7,138 nt of DNA. Origin: Ardenticatenales bacterium. GTDB taxonomy: Bacteria > Chloroflexota > Anaerolineae > Ardenticatenales > Ardenticatenaceae. Shown here one piece after another: positions 1-5,138 of the stretch. The stretch's first letter is position 1; each line of letters opens with the position of its first letter. The position numbers were made by a program, and so were the translations under genes. A model generated the notes under the pieces. It did no database searches. It was not told the DNA's origin and saw nothing but the letters and a program-made list of their open reading frames with translations. The DNA lies in contig JACCSL010001007.1 of assembly GCA_013812995.1 (NCBI GenBank), forward strand, positions 1 through 7,138. Reading direction: 5' to 3'.

Positions 1-419
1 CCCTTTACATCGAATTGCTGGATAGCTGGAACACGCGTAGCGCCCATGCCTTCGCGACGCTTTTCGCGGAGAATGGCAATGGGGTTGGCTTCGATGGCAG
101 TACGATGAATGGCCGCGCGGAGATCGAAGCCACGCTCGCGGGCATCTTCGCGGACCATCCCACCGCCTCGTACATTGGAAAGGTCCGCGAGGTGCGCTTT
201 CTGGCACCGGATGTGGCGATGCTACGCGCGGTGGCTGGCATGGTGCCGCAGGGCGAGGACGCCATCAACCCTGCGGTCAACACGATTCAGACGCTTGTGG
301 CGGTCCTGCAAGACGATGAGCAGTGGCAGATCGCGCTCTTCCAGAACACGCCCGCCCAGTTTCACGGGCGGCCAGAGTTGGTCCAGCAACTCACGGAAGA
401 ATTGCAGCAGTTGCTATGA
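1..419 (+). CDS. SgcJ/EcaC-like NTF2-fold protein, 5' end outside the window
   Basis: This is the 3' part of a small NTF2/SnoaL-fold protein of the SgcJ/EcaC type, a family of mostly unassigned function built as a cone-shaped alpha+beta pocket. The frame is open from the left edge (LYIELLDSWNTRSA...). The family usually starts about 10-15 residues further upstream, so the TTG at 15 is probably internal. Visible family signatures are LLDSWNTR in the first helix, FDGSTMNGRAEI, the FADHPTA turn, a V-rich strand (VREVRFLAPDVAMLRA), NPAVNTIQTLVAVL, and the ending FQNTPAQFHGRPE. No catalytic residues can be assigned. The stop (417-419) overlaps the next ATG (416) as ATGA, which points to translational coupling in an operon. 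Family assignment is fairly sure; the biological role is unknown. Confidence 0.8.
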   Translation, partial: LYIELLDSWNTRSAHAFATLFAENGNGVGFDGSTMNGRAEIEATLAGIFADHPTASYIGKVREVRFLAPDVAMLRAVAGMVPQGEDAINPAVNTIQTLVAVLQDDEQWQIALFQNTPAQFHGRPELVQQLTEELQQLL

Positions 420-1105
420 GCGATTCTGGCAAGATGGATGTGTACCTTGAGGTCGGCAAGAAGCGAACCTTCGCCAGCGCGGTGCAGTGGCCCGGCTGGG
501 GCCGCAGCGGGCGCGACGAGGCATCTGCGTTGCAGGCGCTCTTCGACGCGGGGCCGCGCTACGAGCGTGTGCTCGCTAGCACCCCCCTTGGCTTCGCCTC
601 GCCCACTGACCTGTCCGCCTTCAATGTCATTGAGCGGCTAGAGGGCAACGCGACCACGGATTTCGGCGCGCCTAACATTGTACCCGCCTATGACACAAGC
701 CCCGTGGACGACGCCGACTTGCGCCGACTTCGTACGCTGTTGAAGGCGGGCTGGCGCGCCTTTGACGAGGCGGTGAGCGCAGCCACGGGCAAGGAGCTTC
801 GCCTGGGGCCGCGTGGTGGTGGGCGCGACCTGGAGGGAATCATCCAGCATGTTCTGGGTGCGGACGCGGGCGACCTAGCGAAGATGGGTCGAAAGGTGAA
901 GACAGGCGAGCTTGACCTGGCAAAAGCCCTGGCGGACACCCGCCACGCGATACTGAAAGCACTGACCGCCTCCGCGCGCGGCGAGGTACCAGCGAGGGGA
1001 CCACGAGGCGGCGTGCGCTGGCCACCGCGCTTCTTCGTCCGTGCCGTCGCCTGGCATCTCCTCGATCACATCTGGGAGATCGAGGATCGCGTGTTGGCCC
1101 AATGA
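416..1105 (+). CDS. Conserved hypothetical protein with a DinB-like C-terminal helical bundle
   Basis: This is a 229-residue protein. I chose ATG 416 because it overlaps the upstream stop as ATGA; the open frame continues upstream to 323, but that stretch lies inside the NTF2-like gene. The N-terminal part (about residues 7-95, with VYLEVGKKRTFASAVQWPGW and GRSGRDEASALQAL) looks like a compact domain seen in conserved hypotheticals of high-GC bacteria. The second half is helical. It carries H145 in DLEGIIQHVLGAD and H214/H218 in AWHLLDHIWEIEDR, an H...HxxxH pattern like the metal site of the DinB/YfiT-type four-helix bundle (known members include thiol transferases). No enzymatic function can be assigned. 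It sits between the NTF2-like gene and the cyclase, with 4-base overlaps on both sides, so the three products are probably made together. The DinB-like reading is an inference from the histidine pattern. Confidence 0.75.
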   Translation: MSDSGKMDVYLEVGKKRTFASAVQWPGWGRSGRDEASALQALFDAGPRYERVLASTPLGFASPTDLSAFNVIERLEGNATTDFGAPNIVPAYDTSPVDDADLRRLRTLLKAGWRAFDEAVSAATGKELRLGPRGGGRDLEGIIQHVLGADAGDLAKMGRKVKTGELDLAKALADTRHAILKALTASARGEVPARGPRGGVRWPPRFFVRAVAWHLLDHIWEIEDRVLAQ

Positions 1106-2826
1106 CCATACCACACCTCCGACCTCTCTTTGCGACACTCCGGCTTGTTTCTGGCCTTGTTCTTCTCTTCTATGTCTCGACCCATTTCCTGAACCACTCT
1201 ATCGGCATCCTCGGGCTGGAAACGCTGGAGCGGGCGCGACTGCTCTTCATTGGGTTCTGGCGCAGCCCCCTCTTCTCCTGGGTGGTTCCTACCAGCCTTG
1301 TTATCCACTTCAGCCTGACGCTTTACAGGCTGCTTGCCAAGCGGACCTTCCGGGGACTGCGCCTCATGGAGTGGTTTCAGATGCTCACTGGTCTGCTCAC
1401 CCCACTCTTTCTGATACCTCATCTTTATTTTACACGTATCGCGTACATCGCTTATGGAGTCGTGGATTCCTACACCTACTTCCTCGTCACCACCTATGAC
1501 TCTGTTCCTGGGTTTTATCTCATTGCGGTGCTGATATGGATTCATGGGATCATCGGGCTGCGTATGTATCTCAGCCAAAAGCCCTGGTATATCACCGTTA
1601 AGCCTTTGTTGGAGGCGGCGGGGTTACTGCTTCCGGTGCTTGCGGTCGTTGGCATCCTGGTCGCGAGACGGGAAATTCAAGAACTCCAGGTCGATCCCCT
1701 CTGGGTGGAACGGATCCTTCAGCAGGGCAATCCTCGGGGACTCTCCCTAGATGCGATGGGCGAACAATTCAGAGGGCAGTTCACCCTGGGATACCTTTCA
1801 TTCCTCGCGGTTGCCTTCTTGAGTCGCTATGGGATTCTGAAACGCCAACGCCAACGCAATGTGATTCGCGTCGAATATCTGGGCAAGGGCACCGTCTCGG
1901 TGGCGAGGGGTACCACGCTGCTAGAAGCCAGCCTACAGAATAACATTCCTCATGCGCATGTGTGCGGTGGCCGGAGTCGTTGCTCCACCTGCCGAGTTCA
2001 GGTGATCGAAGGGCTCACCCATCTGTCCCGGCCAGGCGAGGCGGAGCTTAAAGTCTTGCGACGCCTTGGCACGCCACCCAATGTACGCCTGGCCTGCCAG
2101 GCGGCTCCGAATGCAGACTGCGTCATCCACCCGCTCTTGCCTCCGGCGACGACTGGCAAGGAGGGCTTTGTGCAAAGAACTCTCCAACAGGGCTCGGACA
2201 AAGAAATCGTTATTCTTTTTGCAGATCTGCGCGGATTTACGGCTCTGACAGAGCATAAGCTTCCCTACGACACCGTTTTCATCTTGAACCAGTATTTTCA
2301 GACGATGGCCCAGGCGGTGGAGGCAGAGGGCGGCTATCTCGACAAGCTCATTGGTGATGGAATCATGGTGCTCTTCGGTTTGGAGACAGAGATCGAAGAG
2401 AGTTGTCGAAACGCGTTGGCAGCGGCACAGGCGATGTCCTACCAATTGGACCACCTCAACCGACAGCTACAAGGGGAGATCGATAGCCCCTTACAATTGG
2501 GGATTGGGGTGCATTACGGCCATGTCATTGTGGGGGAAATGGGATACAAGCACACGAAGCACCTGACCGCGATTGGGGATGCCGTCAACATAGCGTCGCG
2601 GTTAGAGGGGGAGACCAAGGTGCAGAACTGCCAGCTCATCGTTTCTGAAGCGGTGGTCGATTCAGCCCAGGCAGATTTTTCGACCTTTCATAAGACAGAA
2701 ATCGCCATTCGGGGGCGTAGTCAGAATCTGACAGTCTACATCGTTCCCAGTGCCAAAGAGTACACGTTAAACGGTTCAGACGCGGCAGGAATAACGGATG
2801 AGCATGAGCTTCCATCTGTCCGGTAA
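1102..2826 (+). CDS. Membrane redox-sensing adenylate cyclase: SdhC-like diheme anchor, [2Fe-2S] ferredoxin, class IIIb cyclase
   Basis: This is a 574-residue protein predicted to make cAMP from ATP in response to redox state. Residues 1-245 hold about six hydrophobic helices (near 12-34, 57-77, 92-112, 138-157, 167-187, 228-245). Histidines H28, H69, H107 and H148 lie in the first four, as in succinate dehydrogenase cytochrome-b-type diheme anchors. The basic KRQRQR after the last helix fits a cytoplasmic C-terminus. Residues about 254-346 are a ferredoxin domain with C288, C294, C297 and C332 (C-x5-C-x2-C-x34-C, adrenodoxin-like spacing). Residues about 367-550 are a class III cyclase with metal aspartates D375 (FADLRGFT) and D419 (GDG), purine-site K415 and T489 (Thr marks class IIIb), and transition-state N496 and R500. 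A diheme-anchored cyclase, CyaC of Sinorhizobium meliloti, is known. The start overlaps the upstream stop as ATGA. GC is lower than in its neighbours. Domain calls are secure; the sensing signal is inferred. Confidence 0.93.
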   Translation: MTIPHLRPLFATLRLVSGLVLLFYVSTHFLNHSIGILGLETLERARLLFIGFWRSPLFSWVVPTSLVIHFSLTLYRLLAKRTFRGLRLMEWFQMLTGLLTPLFLIPHLYFTRIAYIAYGVVDSYTYFLVTTYDSVPGFYLIAVLIWIHGIIGLRMYLSQKPWYITVKPLLEAAGLLLPVLAVVGILVARREIQELQVDPLWVERILQQGNPRGLSLDAMGEQFRGQFTLGYLSFLAVAFLSRYGILKRQRQRNVIRVEYLGKGTVSVARGTTLLEASLQNNIPHAHVCGGRSRCSTCRVQVIEGLTHLSRPGEAELKVLRRLGTPPNVRLACQAAPNADCVIHPLLPPATTGKEGFVQRTLQQGSDKEIVILFADLRGFTALTEHKLPYDTVFILNQYFQTMAQAVEAEGGYLDKLIGDGIMVLFGLETEIEESCRNALAAAQAMSYQLDHLNRQLQGEIDSPLQLGIGVHYGHVIVGEMGYKHTKHLTAIGDAVNIASRLEGETKVQNCQLIVSEAVVDSAQADFSTFHKTEIAIRGRSQNLTVYIVPSAKEYTLNGSDAAGITDEHELPSVR

Positions 2827-2867
2827 GCTGACTGAGTGTGGTAAATTGTAAGTCGCTGGCTATGCCA

Positions 2868-2897
2868 TTGGACGCGCCTCCCGCTTCCGGTTAGAAT
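2868..2897 (+). promoter_or_regulatory. Sigma-70-like promoter, probably giving a leaderless mRNA
   Basis: TTGGAC (2868-2873) is followed after 18 bases by TAGAAT (2892-2897), which matches the -10 consensus at five of six positions. The -35 match is weak (three of six). The ATG at 2906 is 8 bases past the -10 box, where transcription normally starts, and no Shine-Dalgarno sequence precedes it. The likely transcript therefore begins at or within two bases of the start codon. The site lies in the only gap of more than 50 bases between the cyclase gene and the next operon. Confidence 0.45.
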
Positions 2898-2905
2898 GAG
2901 CGGCT

Positions 2906-3544
2906 ATGTCACCCCACCGCCCCACCCTGCTTGCCATCGTTGCCCAACCGGGGGAGGAAGCGAGCGCGCCGGGCGGAACATTGACCGTCAGCGGCTGGCG
3001 TGGGGCTCGCACGGGGCTTGTGACCTTGCAGGGCCGCGAGGCACCAACGCTGCGCGAGGCCGCCAGCCGGGTCGCTACGTTGCTGGGTACCGAGAATCAT
3101 TTTCACTGGAATGCGGCGGAGCCCCAGGTGGCCGCCGAGCGGCTGGCGCGCACGCTGCGTGCCCTCCAACCCACCGTGGTGCTGACAAACGAGAACGCGC
3201 GGGCCAGCGCGGAGTTGGCCTGGCACCTCGCCGCCGATCCCGCAGTGAAGATGGCGGGGCTTGCCCTCTTCGACCCGGCGCGGGCGCGGCTGTGGGGAGC
3301 CACGGCAGAGGGCGGAGAGGCCCGCATCGACGTTAGCGCGGCGCGGCCCCTGCTGCGGGCGCTGCGCTTCTACTATAACCCCGCCGCGCCATCTGAGACA
3401 GAGATAGTGACTCCTTTTGAGCACTTTACCCTTCTGGCCGGTGCGGCGCTACCAGAGTCATCGGTCACCGACCTGTTCGCTGGGCTTTCCCCCAGCCCTT
3501 TTAAACCACCTATCAGCTTTTTGGCGGAGGATCCCTTCCAATGA
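2906..3544 (+). CDS. Degenerate PIG-L deacetylase-like protein, probable pseudoenzyme
   Basis: This is a 212-residue protein that follows the PIG-L/BshB/MshB deacetylase layout but lacks the zinc site. The opening strand TLLAIVAQPGEEAS (7-20) aligns with the family's LLAVxAHPDDE: His is replaced by Q14 and the first Asp by G16, with E17 and E18 after it. A GGTL at 23-26 fits the next loop. The helix-strand LARTLRALQPTVVLT (80-94) matches the family's Rossmann-like core, but the following GxxxHxDH motif is absent (NENARASAELAW instead). The C-terminus (FEHFTLLAG...SVTDLFAGL, 171-194) matches the family's usual ending. Catalysis by the known PIG-L mechanism is therefore unlikely; a binding or scaffold role is possible. 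The ATG at 2906 fits a leaderless start; the ATG at 2896 is out of frame. The stop overlaps the next gene as ATGA. The fold is an inference of fair strength. Confidence 0.7.
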   Translation: MSPHRPTLLAIVAQPGEEASAPGGTLTVSGWRGARTGLVTLQGREAPTLREAASRVATLLGTENHFHWNAAEPQVAAERLARTLRALQPTVVLTNENARASAELAWHLAADPAVKMAGLALFDPARARLWGATAEGGEARIDVSAARPLLRALRFYYNPAAPSETEIVTPFEHFTLLAGAALPESSVTDLFAGLSPSPFKPPISFLAEDPFQ

Positions 3545-3960
3545 GTCATGCTCAGGTTGACCTGCAAAGGTACCTCAAGAGTCCCTATCTTCGATTGGAC
3601 GAGTCGAAGCGCGGCCAGGCGGATGCTGAGTTTGCTGCCGCACAGACGTTTCTACAGCAGGCCGAAAGCTCTTTTAAAGAGAACGACGAGGCCACCGGGC
3701 TAAAGCAGGCGTGGGCCGCGATGTTCCGCGCGGCGCGGGGCCTTGCCTACCGGGCGGGCTACCATGTAGAGCAACTGCGCTCCCTGGAGGTGGTGCTGGC
3801 CTCCCACTACCCGCCGATTACCCAGGACGATATTACCGACCTGCGCCGCGCGCAGGAGCTGCTTGGCCCCCCGGCGGTTGCCGTGGAACGGGCTCGCGTC
3901 TTCATCCACAAGACGAAGCCGCTCACCCCGCAGGCCATTGATTCGGCACGGAAGAACTAA
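3541..3960 (+). CDS. Small helical protein resembling HEPN-domain proteins
   Basis: This is a 139-residue, almost wholly helical protein. The start ATG 3541 overlaps the preceding stop as ATGA, and GGAGGA at 3526-3531 lies 9 bases upstream. Residues about 26-90 read as an antiparallel helical pair of the HEPN type: a long helix (AEFAAAQTFLQQAESSF), then WAAMFRAARGLAYRAGYHVEQLRSLEVVL. The latter resembles the core in which HEPN proteins carry an aromatic/alanine-rich helix and a Gly-Tyr turn. The canonical HEPN ribonuclease motif Rx4-6H is not evident: RAGYH has only three residues between R and H. RNase activity is therefore not supported. Known HEPN proteins often act as toxins or with nucleotidyltransferases, but no nucleotidyltransferase is present here. 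The partners appear to be the degenerate PIG-L-like protein upstream and the unknown protein downstream. Confidence 0.7.
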   Translation: MSHAQVDLQRYLKSPYLRLDESKRGQADAEFAAAQTFLQQAESSFKENDEATGLKQAWAAMFRAARGLAYRAGYHVEQLRSLEVVLASHYPPITQDDITDLRRAQELLGPPAVAVERARVFIHKTKPLTPQAIDSARKN

Positions 3961-3980
3961 GGAAACAAGGAGAATTTTCA

Positions 3981-4349
3981 ATGGCAACCGCGCGCTGGTT
4001 CTTCACCGAGCTGCCAGAGAGCAAGTTTATTATTCAGGAGCAACTGCGTCAGGACTACTGGCGCGCTGGCCCCGCCACGATGTGGATCGACGCGGTTCAG
4101 GTGACCAAGCCTTATACCGCCGTTGGCTACTGGCACGATGTCAACTTTGAAATGGAATGGTCGCCCCGTGAGTATCTGTTCCTGCGCGCCAATCGCAAGG
4201 AGGAGGAACTCATTCGCGCGACCACGCTTCAATTGGGCTTCCGACCCACGCGCCAATATGAAGAGGATGGCAAATATGTCATCGAGTGGCGGCTGCGCGC
4301 CTCTGAGGCCACGGCGTCGGAGAACAACACCCAGACCCGTGCCTCCTGA
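3981..4349 (+). CDS. Conserved-looking protein of unknown function, 122 residues
   Basis: I do not recognise this protein. It starts at ATG 3981 after a strong Shine-Dalgarno sequence (AAGGAGA, 3967-3973, 7-base spacing), 20 bases past the previous stop, so it belongs to the same operon. It is soluble, with no signal peptide or membrane helix. It is rich in aromatics (W6, F7, F8, Y26, W27, W35, Y45, Y50, W51, F56, W60, Y65, F67). It looks like an alpha/beta domain with a central acidic/aromatic stretch (GYWHDVNFEMEW), a basic/acidic helix (RANRKEEELIRATTLQLGF) and a final strand (YVIEWRLRA). The last 15 residues are polar and probably disordered. There are no cysteines and no motif I can tie to catalysis. 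A strong terminator follows 27 bases after the stop. Confidence 0.75.
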   Translation: MATARWFFTELPESKFIIQEQLRQDYWRAGPATMWIDAVQVTKPYTAVGYWHDVNFEMEWSPREYLFLRANRKEEELIRATTLQLGFRPTRQYEEDGKYVIEWRLRASEATASENNTQTRAS

Positions 4350-4376
4350 GCTTACCTCGCTGTGACAACGACCCAG

Positions 4377-4402
4377 GCCCCGCTCCCCGAGCGGGGCTTT
4401 TT
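4377..4402 (+). terminator. Rho-independent terminator
   Basis: A perfect 9-bp GC-rich stem (4377-4385 with 4389-4397) closes a 3-base CCC loop and is followed by five T residues (4398-4402). It ends the operon that begins at 2906. Only 23 bases separate the T-run from the GTG of the next gene. No promoter fits in that space, so the hairpin may also act on transcripts that continue into the OsmC gene. Confidence 0.9.
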
Positions 4403-4413
4403 GCTCCCAAGAG

Positions 4414-4420
4414 AGAGGAG
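4414..4420 (+). promoter_or_regulatory. Ribosome binding site that fixes the GTG start of the OsmC gene
   Basis: AGAGGAG at 4414-4420 sits 5 bases before GTG 4426. The alternative GTG at 4362 is in another frame and lies before the terminator, so this site decides the start. Confidence 0.75.
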
Positions 4421-4425
4421 TTGCT

Positions 4426-4863
4426 GTGACAACCGTTATCGTCAAGAGTCTGGAGAATCTTCAGCAGCAGGTGATTGTGCAGGATCATTCCTGGATTGCC
4501 GACGAGCCGAAGGAGGCGGGCGGGGACGGCATGGGGCCAACTCCCTACGATCTGCTGCTCGGGGCGCTGGGCACCTGCACCAGTATGACACTCCACATGT
4601 ATGCGCGCCGCAAGGGCTGGCCGCTCCGCTCCGTGGAGGTGTGGCTCACGCATGAGCACATTCACGCCGAGGATTGCGAGGAGAGTAGTAACCCCGAGGC
4701 AGGCTTTCTGGAGCGCGTGACCCGCGAGTTTGTCCTGGTAGGTGATCTCTCCGAGGAGCAGCGCGCGCGGCTGGCGGAAATTGCCCGCCTCTGTCCGGTC
4801 CATAAGACCCTGAGCCACCCGCTGAATATCGTCGATACCGAACCTGAATGGCGGAAAGAATAA
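4426..4863 (+). CDS. OsmC/Ohr-family thiol peroxidase-like protein
   Basis: This is a 145-residue OsmC-family protein starting at GTG. The family forms intertwined dimers in the cytoplasm; characterised OsmC and Ohr members reduce organic hydroperoxides with a pair of cysteines. The two family cysteines are present: C51 in GALGTCTSMTLHMYARRKGW and C123 in ARLCPVHKTL. The acidic residues and GPTPYDLLLGALG before the first cysteine also fit. A third cysteine, C84, lies in IHAEDCEE; many relatives of this subgroup have an acidic or cysteine-containing insert at this point. It belongs to the broad OsmC branch closer to YhfA-like proteins than to Ohr, so the substrate is uncertain. It lies just past the terminator of the upstream operon and 56 bases before the acidic protein gene. 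The family call is secure; the peroxidase role is inferred. Confidence 0.93.
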   Translation: MTTVIVKSLENLQQQVIVQDHSWIADEPKEAGGDGMGPTPYDLLLGALGTCTSMTLHMYARRKGWPLRSVEVWLTHEHIHAEDCEESSNPEAGFLERVTREFVLVGDLSEEQRARLAEIARLCPVHKTLSHPLNIVDTEPEWRKE

Positions 4864-4907
4864 CGCGGCATAAAATGTGCTACCTGCCTGGCAATCATTG
4901 ATTTCAC

Positions 4908-4913
4908 AAGGAG
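4908..4913 (+). promoter_or_regulatory. Ribosome binding site of the small acidic protein gene
   Basis: AAGGAG lies 6 bases before ATG 4920. A consensus site at ideal spacing is the main evidence that the short reading frame that follows is translated. Confidence 0.75.
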
Positions 4914-4919
4914 CCAGAC

Positions 4920-5138
4920 ATGGGACACGAGAACGATAGCGACAAAACCAAGCCCATTCATACCTTCGCGGGAACCAGCGATGGGATTGTCGGCAATGGG
5001 GAGCCTGTGAGTGGCAAGGACGGCCCCGAGACCCAGGAGCGCGCTAGTGATTTCTACGAGGAGATCGGCGCGGCTATCTTGGGCAAAGAGGGTGAAGATG
5101 TTCACGGACCCGATATGGAAGATGACGAGGTACCTTAA
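4920..5138 (+). CDS. Small, strongly acidic protein of unknown function, coupled to era
   Basis: This is a 72-residue protein with 19 Asp/Glu and 5 Lys/Arg, so it is strongly acidic. It has no cysteine, signal peptide or membrane helix. The sequence is glycine- and charge-rich (TFAGTSDGIVGNGEPVSG), with one short possible helix (residues about 40-56, ERASDFYEEIGAAILGK) and an acidic tail ending DMEDDEVP. It is probably largely disordered. A consensus ribosome binding site precedes the ATG. Its TAA (5136-5138) shares one base with the ATG of era (TAATG), so the two are probably translationally coupled. I do not recognise a family. An accessory or partner of Era is possible from position only. 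Confidence 0.75.
   Translation: MGHENDSDKTKPIHTFAGTSDGIVGNGEPVSGKDGPETQERASDFYEEIGAAILGKEGEDVHGPDMEDDEVP

Noticed and set aside
1066..1578. A 170-residue minus-strand frame over the start of the cyclase
   Set aside because: It is a shadow of the membrane-domain coding region; its charged, Glu/Arg/Pro-rich translation has no recognisable motif.
2896..3336. Plus-strand 146-residue frame starting at ATG 2896
   Set aside because: It overlaps the PIG-L-like gene in another frame, has low-complexity Arg/Gly-rich sequence, and lacks a ribosome binding site.
3541..3960. HEPN toxin of a toxin-antitoxin pair
   Set aside because: There is no Rx4-6H ribonuclease motif and no nucleotidyltransferase or antitoxin partner next to it.
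4362..4655. GTG-started 97-residue frame beginning before the terminator
   Set aside because: It runs through the terminator hairpin and then overlaps the OsmC gene out of frame; it arises from the repeated GTGACAAC sequence.
416..4863. A low-molecular-weight-thiol pathway made of DinB-like, PIG-L-like and OsmC proteins
   Set aside because: Families linked to bacillithiol or mycothiol are suggestive, but the PIG-L-like protein lacks its catalytic residues, no glycosyltransferase or ligase is present, and the genes lie in separate transcription units.
4871..4876. TAAAAT as a -10 box for the acidic protein gene and era
   Set aside because: It resembles a -10 box, but no -35-like sequence lies 16-18 bases upstream, so I do not call a promoter.
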